Below are positions 52,720 through 64,000 of a DNA stretch of 64,000 nucleotides, in pieces. The stretch's first letter is position 1. Each line of letters starts with the position of its first letter. Where the stretch lies: the NCBI GenBank assembly GCA_016946835.1, contig JACVTC010000058.1, forward strand, positions 930,001-994,000, given 5' to 3'. Under the pieces are notes generated by a model that searched no databases, was not told the DNA's origin, and saw nothing but the letters and a program-made list of their open reading frames with translations. The position numbers and the translations under genes were made by a program. The DNA is from Neocallimastix lanati (nom. inval.). Its lineage: Eukaryota > Neocallimastigomycota > Neocallimastigomycetes > Neocallimastigales > Neocallimastigaceae.

Positions 52720-53906
52720 TTTTAATATTTATTTATTTATTTTTATTTTATATTCTATTACTATATAAATAATCTATAATAAATAATTGTTTATTTAAAT
52801 ATTATTTTATTAAATTAATAATAAAATCAATGGTTATTATAAAAAAAAAAAATAAAAAAAAAATAAATTATAAGATTGTAGATTGATATAAAAGAATATA
52901 TATATATATATAAATGAATTATTACATTATTAACGATCAGATGAATATAAATACATTAATGTATAATTTATTGTATCAATAATCTAAAAATCAAATAAAT
53001 TTTTATTATATTTTAGAATACCATATGAAATTTTTTTAAATATTATTTAATAAAATAAAAAATTAAAAAATGCAAAGCCAAAGTCAAAGTTCTGTGGTAT
53101 GGATGAATAATTAAATAAAAATTAAAAAAAAATAATAAAATAAAAATTAAGTCGAAGAATTTTGAATAATTAATTATTTATTAAAAATATTTAAATAATT
53201 TAATTATTTAACAAGTTGAATTATATAAAATTTTGTTAAATTATAAAATCCATTTTATAAAATTCTAAAATAACGATATTATAATTAATACATCTTTATT
53301 TTTAACATGATCTAGTTTTAAAATTGTTTTTACTATACATTGTGAATTTATATATTAATTATAAAATAAATAAAATTAGATTTTTTTATTTTTTTTATTT
53401 TTATATTTTTAAATATTTAATAATTTTCAATGAAATAAAAGTTATCATTAAATATTGTTATTATATTTTTTAACTTTATTTTTAATTTTTTTTTTTTTTT
53501 GTAATTTTTAAGATATTTAATAATATATATAAATATATTATTTTTTGTGTAATTTAATTTTTAAATAAAATAAATATAATTTTTAAATAAAAAAAAAAAA
53601 ATTAAAAATTAAAAAGAAAAAAAAATAAAAAAAATATATATATATATAATTTTATCGATAAATAAATGAATTGATATATATTCATTTAAATTTACTTGTT
53701 TATACATTTTAATCATTAAAGTATTATATTCTATTAAAAATAAATGATATAATAAATATCTGTATATATATATATTAAATATACAATAAAAAAAAATTTT
53801 AAACAAAAAAAAATGTGTATTATCTATAAATGTAAAATTAATAGAAATTTTAATAATTTCATGGTTCTATGATTCATCCTTAAATCTAAATAATATAAAT
53901 CTTAAA
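52720..53906. other. Intergenic A+T DNA, 5' side of ILV1
   Basis: No gene is seen. A-rich runs at 52840-52865 (T-rich on the ILV1 strand) lie about 120-145 bp upstream of the ILV1 ATG. The rest is AT, ATT and homopolymer runs. The 65-codon minus-strand frame at 53609-53806 has no coding character. Confidence 0.75.
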
Positions 53907-54100
53907 TAAATGCCCAAAAAACTGAAAATATTGAATGAAAACAAATGAATGTTTAAATGAGACGAAGCGAAAGAAGGGGAGTGAGAGATCGAGCACGTAA
54001 CGAAGTGAAGCTGCGTAGAGGCTCAAGATCACCCGAGAGTGAGCATAGTCGAATCAATGAATGAAGTTGAATGAAAATATTGAGGTTTTTTAGGCATTTA
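53907..54100. mobile_element. G+C-rich element with terminal inverted repeats (MITE-like)
   Basis: The left end TAAATGCCCAAAAAACTGAA (from 53907) and the right end, read as its complement TAAATGCCTAAAAAACCTCA (to 54100), form imperfect inverted repeats of about 24 bp. A second pair of matching words, TTGAATGAAAA, lies just inside, in direct orientation. The 140 bp core is purine-rich and much richer in G and C than anything nearby (GAGACGAAGCGAAAGAAGGG, GTGAAGCTGCGTAGAGGCTC). It encodes no open frame. The flanks share only AAA, so a target duplication is uncertain. A structured non-coding RNA gene is the alternative. Confidence 0.6.
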
Positions 54101-54560
54101 AAACCATACCATTTTTAGCATATATTTTTATAAAAACCATACCATTTTGACATATATTAATATAGGCTCCAAAAAATATAGATATATCAACACATAGTTT
54201 TTAGCATATATTTAGCATAAAACCCTATATGTTTATTAATAATTTGGAACCTATATTAATTGATGATAAAAACAGCAATGATTATATATAAATCATATAT
54301 GTTTTGAATGTTAAATAAGCCATAAAACCTGTTATTTTAATTAACAATATAGCTGTTTTGTTTATATAAACTAAATAACTTTTATAATTAATCGAACAAT
54401 ATAGTTGTGATGTTTATATAAACATTATGGTTTTATTGTTAATATTAGCAATATATGCATATGTTTATCAATTAACAATATTAATAATAATATGGGCATA
54501 GCATCGCACTCAATGGATTCTTTAGTTTTTACAATTTTAATATTAATATTTAATAATTAT
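54101..54560. repeat. Cluster of short inverted and direct repeats
   Basis: AAAACCATACCATTTT occurs at about 54101 and 54134. TTAATATAGGCTCCAAA (54157-54173) has an inverted partner with one mismatch at 54243-54259. AACAATATAG(C/T)TGTNNTGTTTATATAAAC occurs twice in direct orientation near 54343 and 54398. No coding frame is present. The pattern suggests non-autonomous elements or a structured locus next to the G+C-rich element. Confidence 0.65.
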
Positions 54561-55449
54561 CTAATAGTATATTTATGATTTCTTTAATAGAATATATAAA
54601 AGCAATTGCAAAGAAATATTTTAAAATATAAATTTAGGATATATATGTATTATACCTATATAGAATATTTATTTAATTTACCAACTTTTATTCAATAAAT
54701 ATTAAAGTTTAATATTAATTGAATATTTTTATATATCAAATAATTATTTGATATAAAAATATTCAATAAATAAATTTTATTGAACTACAAATCTACACTA
54801 TTTTATAATTTAAAAAAATACATTTATATTTGTATAGTAATGGCACATGATATATGAATGATTTCATAATTCTATTCAGTATTTACATATTATTAAAATG
54901 ATTTACGCATGTTTAATAAAATCTATGATAAAATTAAATATAAATATTGAATGTATTTTTATTTACCTTCAGCCCATAATATTAATAAAATTATGATTGG
55001 TTAGATCAATCTTTCATTTAATGTATTTTATTTAATAAAAAAATATATGTATTTGTTATAATTATATTGTACAATTAATGAATAATTTCAATTATAATAT
55101 ACTTTACAATATATTATAATATATTGTATTTTTTTTTTTTTTATTTTTAAAGGTTTAACAAAATAATTTTAGATTTTGCGCTTAAATATTTTATTATTAT
55201 TATTATTATTATTAATATTTATTTTTTTAAAAAAGGCACAATTAAGGGTATGATAATCAGTTTTATAGATAAATAAAATATGCACAAAATTTAAAAATAT
55301 TTATTTTTTTTTTTATTTTTTAATAAATATATATATAATTATTATTTATAATATTATGACATTTTTAAAATAAAAAGCATAAGGTTAATAAATTATGCAA
55401 TAAATATTCCAAGATTAACTTATCTTTATAAATATTACTATGATATGAA

Positions 55450-55534
<85 letters not shown>

Positions 55535-55660
55535 TAAACATAAATTTATAATTTCTTAAAATTGTAAAGTGTAAATAGAAATTAATTTTACAATATAGAA
55601 ATTTAAATCAATTATCAATCAATCTATATAAATATTTGAATAAATTATAAATATATCAAC
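54561..55660. other. Intergenic A+T DNA upstream of eIF3b
   Basis: No gene is seen. Includes a near-perfect palindrome at 54721-54764 (arms of about 20 bp) and a run of 26 T (55455-55480) followed by ATT triplets to 55518, ending about 140 bp upstream of the eIF3b ATG. Confidence 0.75.
55455..55480 (+). promoter_or_regulatory. 26-nt poly(dT) tract upstream of eIF3b
   Basis: A run of 26 T lies about 180 bp before the ATG at 55661. It is a candidate nucleosome-excluding promoter tract by position only. Confidence 0.35.
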
Positions 55661-58432
55661 ATGCCAGCTAAACATCGTAAAGAAGAATTCACAGATGAAG
55701 AACTTGGTATCGATTATACAGAAATCGATTTTTCTGATATTGAGAAGCAATTTGAAATGACAATGAGTCTTGCTTCTTCATTAAGTTCTGTTGTAGTTGT
55801 TGATAATGCACCAATTATTGACCAATCTAAAGAAACTAAGTTATTTAATGTTTTCAGAAAGATTTTCAAGGATATTGGTAAAATTGTTGAAGATGGTATT
55901 AACATGCCAAGAGACCCAGAAACAAATATGTCTAAAGGGTAAATTTTGAAATATATTATCAAATTTTAAAAAAAAAATAAAAAATAAAAACATATTTTTT
56001 TTAAATAAAATTAAAGATAAATAAACAATTTTAATAATAATATTTTTTTTAATTTTAAATCTTAATTAATTGCCTATATTAAAAAATAATACTTCATATT
56101 ATTATTTTATAATAATATGAAATATAATAAATAAAAATAAAGTTATTTATTTATTGAATTTGAAACTCCAGAGCAAGCAGATCTCGCCGTTAAACAAGCA
56201 AATGGATATCAACTTGATCGTTCTCACGTTCTTGCTGTCAATCATTTTGAAGATATTGAAAAATATTCTTTAATGGAAGATGAATTCAAAGAACCAGAAT
56301 TAGAGAAGTTCACTGAAAGAGTAATTTTTTTATAATATTAAATGAATATAGGTAAATTTGATTCTATAAAATTTTAAAAAATTAAAAAATATAAAATATT
56401 AAATAAATAAATAGGAACATTTAAAAAGTTGGTTAACTGATGAGAGAGATAGAGATCAATGGGTTATCTTAAAGGATAATGTTGTTAGTCTTTATTGGAA
56501 TAATAAAGATGAACAACCAGAACATATTCATAGTAGAAATGTAAATATTATAAAGTAAAAATTAATAAATTGATAATATAATAATTAAATATCTAGTAAT
56601 TAATAATAATTAATAAATATATGTATATATAGAACTGGACTGAAACTTACGTTAGTTGGTCACCAAAAGGTACTTACTTAGTTACTTTCCATAGACAAGG
56701 TGTTGCCTTATGGGGTGGTGACAGTTGGAACAAGATTGTTAGATTTGTTCATCAAGATGTTAGATACATTGACTTCAGTCCAAATGAAAATTATATGGTA
56801 ACTTGGAGTAATGAACCATTTATGTCTATTACTGGTGAACCACATGTAAATTAAGAATAAAATTCAATTTATATAATTTGAAACATTTTAAAATTTTAAA
56901 TTATTAATAAAAAATATAAAAATTATTATTGGTTCTTGATATCAATAGAATTTAATTGTTTGGGATGTTAATACTGGAACTCTTCTTCGTTCATTTGCTG
57001 TTACTAATGAACAATTAAATATTAATGAAAAGAGTAAAATGATCGAATGGCCAGTTTTCAAGTGGTCACATGATGATAAATATATTGCTAGAATGACTCC
57101 AGGACCAAAGGGAGCTATAAGTATTTACGAATTACCATCTATGAATTTATTAGAAAAAAAGAGTATTAAAGTAAAATAAGTTATTATTATTAATAAAACA
57201 AGTATTTTAAAAATAATTATTTTAAAAACAAATAATAAAATAACAAAAATATTTTTGTGTATAATAGGTTAAAGACTTAAAATCTTTCTCATGGTCACCA
57301 TCAGATAATATAATTGCTTATTGGACACCCGAAAACGATAATACTCCAGCTCGTGTTACCTTATTAAGTGTACCATCAAGATCTATTGTTCAAACTAAAA
57401 ATCTTTTCAATGTTACAGATTGTAAATTATTCTGGCAATCAAAGGGTGATTATTTACTTGTAAGAGTTGATAGATATAAGAAGACTAAGAAGAATGCTTT
57501 TACTAACTTTGAATTATTCCGTATGAGAGATAAGGATATTCCAGTAGATGTTGTTGAAATCGATCCAAATGAAACTGTTAATATTCTATCTTGGGAACCA
57601 AATGGTAAGAGATTTGCTTATATGGGTATGAATAACGGTCAAGCTGGTATTCATATTTTCCAAGTTACTGATGGTAAGGATATAAATAAGGGTGCTAAGG
57701 AACTTGTTACTATAGAAAAGAAGGGTGCCAATACAATTTGTTGGAATCCAAAGGGTAGATTCATTGTTTTTGCTAATTTAAAGGGTCAAGGTGAATTAAG
57801 TTTCTATGATTGTAATGATTTAAGTGAATTAGCTGAAGGTGAACATTTCCAATGTACTGATATTCAATGGGATCCAACTGGTCGCTACTTAATTAGTAGC
57901 GTTAGTGCATGGAAGGTTAAAGTAAGTATAATAATAAAAATTAATTATTTAAAAATATTAATAATTACTGTTGTTAAATAATTTATTATAATTTAAATTA
58001 ATAATTAATAAATAAAAGAATGATACTGGTTATCAGCTTTGGGAATTCAATGGTAAACCACTATTCAAACAACCAATGCCAATGTTCAAGCAAATCATCT
58101 GGCGTCCTCGCCCAGAATCACTTCTTAGTGCCTCACAAATGAAGAAGATTCGTAAGAACTTAAAGCAATACACTCAAAAGTTCGAAGAAGAAGATTCATT
58201 ATTAAAGACTAAGGTTTCTCGTGAAACTGTGGAAAGAAGAAAGAGACTCTTCAAGGAATGGAAGGAATACCGTGCTCAATGCCAAGAAAAGTACAAAAAA
58301 GACAAGGCTTTACGTTTCGAATTATCTGGATATGAAAGCGATGGTGAAGGTAGACCAGTCGAAAAAGATATTGAATATGTTGAAGAATGGATCGAAGAAG
58401 TTGTTGAAGAAAAGGAAGAACTTATTAACTAA
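55661..58432 (+). CDS. PRT1: Translation initiation factor eIF3 subunit b (7 exons)
   Basis: Core scaffold subunit of the eIF3 complex, which binds the 40S ribosome and organises eIF3a, g and i during translation initiation. Exons are 55661-55938, 56143-56320, 56415-56540, 56633-56845, 56949-57170, 57268-57921 and 58019-58432. The frame is kept at each join and gives 694 residues (yeast Prt1 is 763). An RRM spans about residues 45-132, split by intron 1 inside [19 protein letters not shown]/beta-propeller region runs from about 160 to 590, with repeated WSP and W-D/N-P blades such as [14 protein letters not shown] and [13 protein letters not shown]. The helical C-terminus begins [15 protein letters not shown], then has a coiled, charged tail rich in Glu that in relatives holds eIF3i. 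The start context AACATGCC is good and no upstream in-frame ATG was noted. Frequent AAG and GGT codons suggest high expression. Confidence 0.96.
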
Positions 58433-58693
58433 AAAAGTGTTGTTATCAGAGAATAACATTTTTATTTATAGTTTTTTAAAAGAATAAATATTTAATATAT
58501 AATAATTTTATTAGTAAATACTAAAATATACTTTTTATGAAGTATTACATATACGCCTATAAAAATTTATATATTATAAAAAAAAAAAACATTCATAATT
58601 TTAATATTTACTTATAATTATCTCAAATTTTTTAAACCTTTTTTTTAAATAATATATTTTAAATTATTTTTAAATAAAAAAAAAATTAAAAAA

Positions 58694-58725
<32 letters not shown>

Positions 58726-59062
58726 AATTTTAATTTTTTTGTTTTGTTTTAATAATTAATAGAGCAATTGACCTAATAAAAGAAAAATATATGAATTTTT
58801 TTATTTTATTATGTACCTTTATTGTTGTTAATTATAATTTTATTATTTCTCGAATAGGTGTGATTTTATATTTAACATTTGTATTCCCATTAAAAGAAAA
58901 ATAGTCTCAGAAGATTGCCCTAAATATTGCCCATGTAGTAGTATTAGTGTAGCTAGCTTTTCTCACTAGATCTTTCCTGTAAAGAATTGGAAAATTATAG
59001 AAATAAATCTTTACCTTTTCTAGATGATCTCTTTTTTAAATTTGCAATGATAATTGAACTAT
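58433..59062. other. Intergenic DNA with G+C-richer end
   Basis: The first 400 bases are plain A+T DNA with a long A run near 58696-58721. From about 58860 the sequence becomes more complex and includes a short open plus-strand stretch (SEDCPKYCPCSSISVASFSH near 58907-58966) before stops. This looks like an eroded coding sequence of unknown origin. Confidence 0.5.
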
Positions 59063-59063
59063 A

Positions 59064-59438
59064 TTGAGTGCTCTTCTTAGTGGGCGTTCAATATATAAAA
59101 AAATTAAACTTAATGATCGGGAACAAAGACAATTAGTTGACAATATTTTTAAACAAAGTTCAACTTCATCGACTATTCCGTATTTTGTGAGGATTGCGGA
59201 GTTTCTAACAAACGTAATACCATTAATATGTCGATCTTTTAGATTGATGATGAAATGGTATTCCGTTGAATCTATTGAATCTACCGTTGCCAAGAGCGTC
59301 TACGTCGAAATGATAAGGCATGAATTTTCACCTCCCGGTGAAAGATCTGATACAGATTCGATTGATAACACTAATACTGAAATTATTACTCGCAATAATG
59401 GACATGATGTTATCATCGATGAATGGGAAAAGTTATAA
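59064..59438 (+). pseudogene. Unidentified coding-like frame without ATG start
   Basis: A plus-strand frame of 124 codons ends WEKL-stop at 59438. It is preceded directly by an in-frame stop (59055) and opens with TTG, not ATG, so it is not an intact gene. Composition is richer in G, C, Arg and Ser than the surrounding DNA, and it has no low-complexity stretch, which speaks for former coding use. The complementary strand also has an 85-codon ATG frame (59293-59036), so the strand is uncertain. I recognise no domain. It may be the end of a transposon or virus-like gene. Confidence 0.3.
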
Positions 59439-59564
59439 ACTACTGCTTCTCACGCACTTTTATAATTATAAAATATATAATATTTCATTTCATGTATTTT
59501 ATTTTATTTCATTTAAATAATGTAATTTTATTATTGTTATAAATTAAATAAAGTTTTCTTTAAG

Positions 59565-59603
<39 letters not shown>

Positions 59604-59638
59604 ATTAATATATAGTATAATTATTAAGTAGTTATCAA

Positions 59639-61315
<1,677 letters not shown>

Positions 61316-62064
61316 ATGGTTTGTAAAAAATGTAAATATTATTATTAAAAATGAGTTAATAATCATTAATAGATAATATTGCATTTATAATAACTATTTA
61401 TTTATTGAAAATAATATTTTAAATATATAGGTGAAAAAAAATTAGCAACTGTCATTTGTCCTGATAAATGGAAAGATGGCTCTAAAAATTCTAAAGGTAA
61501 TTCATTTTGAAATTTTAAATCAAAATTTGTAATAAATTTTATATATTTAATAAATTATTGATAATTTCTTAAATTATTTAAAATATAAAATTAATAGTGG
61601 GTTCTGCAGGAAGAAAATTAAATGAAAATAAACTTTTATCAAAAAAATATAAAAATAAATTTGCTCCATATGAAAACAAATGTAGAATTTGTAAATCAAG
61701 AGTTCACCAAGAAGGAAGTCATTATTGTCAATCATGTGCATATAAAAAAGGTATATATTATTAGTTGTAATTATATATAAAAACTTTTTACAAATTCAAA
61801 GATATAATAATTTACTTTTTTTTTTTTTTATTTAAAATTAATTAAAAATTTCAAAATTTAAAATTATATTATTATATAATTTATATTTGATATAATGGAT
61901 TTATTTAATAACAAAAATGCTCTGATATTTCTAATCATTTAATCAAATTTAAATTACTTTAAATTTCTTATAAAATATACATTTATATATAACATAAAGG
62001 AATTTGTGCAATGTGTGGAAAACAAATTTTAGATGTATCTCAATATAAGCAAAGTTCAAAATAA
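61316..62064 (+). CDS. CRIPT: CRIPT family zinc-binding protein (4 exons)
   Basis: A 99-residue cysteine-rich protein. Exons are 61316-61331 (only 16 nt), 61431-61496, 61598-61750 and 62000-62064, all with phase-1 joins. The start MVCKKCEKKL and the blocks DKWKDGSKNS, GRKLNENKLLS, CRICKS..VHQEGSHYCQ.CAYKKGICAMCGK and the tail YKQ follow the CRIPT family end to end. Four CxxC pairs are intact: C3/C6, C56/C59, C71/C74 and C81/C84. Animal CRIPT was named for binding the third PDZ domain of PSD-95 through a C-terminal TSV. Here the tail is YKQSSK, which is not a PDZ ligand. In animals CRIPT is also reported as a component of the minor (U12) spliceosome, which would be the more plausible role in a fungus. 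The product is short, so long-read RNA would be needed to confirm the 16 nt first exon. Confidence 0.93.
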
Positions 62065-62088
62065 AATCATAAAAATAAAATAAAATAA

Positions 62089-62149
<61 letters not shown>

Positions 62150-62834
62150 TATTATATACTTTTATAATATTATTATTTATGTTTTTTTAATAATTGTAAA
62201 TATTATTTTAATTTAATAAAAATAAATATTTAACTATAAAATAATAGTTTGTGGTAATATAATATTAGAATATTTTTTTAAAAAAAATAATAAATTTTTA
62301 TAATTATTAATTATTATTGTTATTAGTATTAGTATTATTATTATTAACATATTATTAAAAAACTTATTCCTGTATTAATTATTATTATTATTATTATTAA
62401 CAAACTTATTCTGGAATTAACAATTATTATTATTATTTACATTTATCTTTTATAAAATAAAAATTATTATTAATTTCATAAAATCATTTAATAATTTTTT
62501 GTATGAGTAATATATATAAAATTTTTATTAATATATATTCAAAATATCACATATCCAAAATTTTTATAAAAAACATACAAACAAGCAAATATATAAAATA
62601 TTATCAAAATTGTTTAAATGAAATTATTATTATTATTATTATTATAATTATTACATTGTTTATAGTATATTTTATTGATATTGTTTTACAATTAATAGTA
62701 ACTATATAAAAATATAAAATCTTGTTGAAATTTTAAATAACATATTTATTACTAAGTCCTTTTATTTATATTAAGATTTATAATATGATTATATAATATA
62801 TAGTATTTATATATTATAAATATCACTTTCTTAT
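62065..62834. other. Intergenic A+T DNA with (TAA)n
   Basis: Between convergent genes (CRIPT plus, next gene minus). A TAA/AAT microsatellite at 62092-62147 follows the CRIPT stop, and TTATTA repeats continue to about 62440. The 68-codon plus-strand frame at 62503-62709 is Ile/Tyr-rich and has no coding character. Confidence 0.7.
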
Positions 62835-64000
62835 TTATTGCTTAACAGAAGTTGGAATATAATGAAAACTATGATTACTTCTTGTTCTAATATGATTTTT
62901 ATTTTCCATGATTGGATTTATATTACTGAATGATCTTATACTACTTCTAGAATTAATATGAGATGGTGGTGGTACGTAGTTATTTCCAATTGATGGGAAG
63001 TTATTATATGAAGAGTCATATTCTGTAATAGATTCAGTTTCAGTAGTTGTTTCAAAGTTATCATCATCATTATTTTCATCATCACTATCAAGACTATGGC
63101 TACGATGAATATGATTACTAGGATTCATTGGAATTGGACTTCTTGGATTATGTATACTTAATTCATATTCATTTTTTCTGATGTTATATTCATTTATTAA
63201 ATTACGTTGAGGTGTTGATGGTGGCATTTGTAATATTTGTGAATTATTTTTAATTGAATTTGAAGATCGTATATCATTACCATAATTTATCATACTTTTG
63301 TTATTGTTATTATTACTAGTATTATTATATACAAATGAATAACTATTTGGATCATTTGTTTTGATAATGTTAAAAGATTCATTATGTTCCTTATTATCAG
63401 TTGTAGTTGCATATTTATAATCATAAATACGTGGTGAATTATGCGAGATACTAGTGTTAAAATTTCTGTAAGAATTAAAACATTCACTTGGTTCCAAACT
63501 ACTTTCAGTTATCATACTTGATTCATTAGCATCAGTTTCATCTATAGTTGTATCAAGGTTACTTCCATTATCATCTTCTTCATCGTCTTCTTGAGTACTA
63601 AGATCATCTAAAATATGACTTTGATTTTCTAATCTTGTTGGTGCATTAGTAAATAATCTCCCTAATGTAGGCTGTTGTTGAGTATCATTTATAAGAGAAT
63701 TATTTTCATTAATATTTAAACCACTTTTGTTATATGGGAAATTCATTAAAGAATTATTATGAGAATTTGGATTAGATATTTTTTTGTCAGAAGAATGTGT
63801 AGAATAAATTAAAGAGGTTTTTGATGCATGTGGTGATTGAATTAATTCACCATTATTACTATTAATATTGTTATTTGAATTAGAATCATTTTCACTTGAT
63901 GGCAAAACTATTAAGCTATTTCTAGAACCTGCAAAATTTGTATTTGATAAGATTCCCCCTGAAGGAGCTGTAATTGGATTTGGTCCTAAAAAGCTTGAAC
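62835..64000 (-). CDS. Ser/Asn-rich protein (N-terminus outside window)
   Basis: A minus-strand frame is open from the right edge to a stop at 62835, giving 387 residues of the C-terminal part (ending HYIPTSVKQ). The first codons in the window read SSFLGPNPITAPSGGIL. The frame near 63905 is not a true start because the codon there is TTG and the frame continues upstream. No domain is recognised. It is Ser/Asn-rich with an acidic run (EDDEEDD) and several proline-directed phosphosites (QSPHA, NSPRI, RSPIP, PSTPQR). RSHSLDSDDE and RTRSNHSF look like basophilic kinase sites. Likely a disordered regulatory tail of a larger protein. The composition is like that of the gene at the left edge, but I see no alignable similarity. 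Confidence 0.75.
   Translation of the reverse strand, partial: SSFLGPNPITAPSGGILSNTNFAGSRNSLIVLPSSENDSNSNNNINSNNGELIQSPHASKTSLIYSTHSSDKKISNPNSHNNSLMNFPYNKSGLNINENNSLINDTQQQPTLGRLFTNAPTRLENQSHILDDLSTQEDDEEDDNGSNLDTTIDETDANESSMITESSLEPSECFNSYRNFNTSISHNSPRIYDYKYATTTDNKEHNESFNIIKTNDPNSYSFVYNNTSNNNNNKSMINYGNDIRSSNSIKNNSQILQMPPSTPQRNLINEYNIRKNEYELSIHNPRSPIPMNPSNHIHRSHSLDSDDENNDDDNFETTTETESITEYDSSYNNFPSIGNNYVPPPSHINSRSSIRSFSNINPIMENKNHIRTRSNHSFHYIPTSVKQ

Noticed and set aside
55714-55962. Minus-strand 82-codon frame within eIF3b exon 1
   Set aside because: It is a shadow of the well-supported plus-strand exon.
63850-63905. Start codon of the right-edge gene at 63905
   Set aside because: The codon is TTG and the frame stays open to the window edge, so the real start lies outside.

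Overview
This is eukaryotic nuclear DNA of extreme A+T content. It has very long homopolymer runs, perfect trinucleotide tracts of about 380 and 450 bp, Asn/Ser-rich proteins, intron-rich housekeeping genes and large gene-poor spaces full of decayed transposons. Together with fungal-style housekeeping proteins and a CRIPT homologue, this best fits an anaerobic gut fungus (Neocallimastigomycota). The assignment is inferred from composition and gene style, not from a marker comparison. I saw no tRNA, rRNA, CRISPR array or bacterial-type feature.

Layout. 1-1256: 3' truncated Ser/Asn/Lys-rich protein gene on the minus strand. 1257-27717: a 26 kb gene-poor tract holding a (TTA)127 microsatellite, a fold-back array of AAAAT-type minisatellites (about 9490-11535), a roughly 75-85 bp minisatellite (12740-13185) and a broken LINE retrotransposon on the minus strand (about 14420-19870), itself split by about 1.7 kb of other DNA. 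27718-30374: two-exon C2H2 zinc-finger gene. 32334-38654: 16-exon TFIIIC TPR subunit (Sfc4/Tfc4/GTF3C3 type). 40675-41575: Ty1/copia remnant (minus). 44088-45146: inositol-monophosphatase-family enzyme. 46230-48162: second Ty1/copia remnant (plus), running into a MULE transposase remnant (48190-48680). 50822-52719: two-exon threonine dehydratase (minus). 53907-54560: cluster of short inverted repeats, including a G+C-rich MITE-like element. 55661-58432: seven-exon eIF3b. 58860-60290: coding-like relics split by a (TTA)149 tract. 61316-62064: four-exon CRIPT. 62835-64000: 5' truncated Ser/Asn-rich gene (minus).

Gene models were joined by hand from splice sites. All 26 introns in the five spliced genes begin with GTA and end with AG, and every join keeps the frame. 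The housekeeping genes are functionally unrelated: Pol III transcription, translation initiation, isoleucine synthesis, phosphate-ester hydrolysis and a splicing-linked zinc protein. They are spaced kilobases apart and show no operon-like or pathway clustering. Every transposon-derived reading frame seen is broken by stops or frameshifts. The LINE, the plus-strand copia remnant and the MULE also carry long A or T homopolymers inside their old coding sequence.
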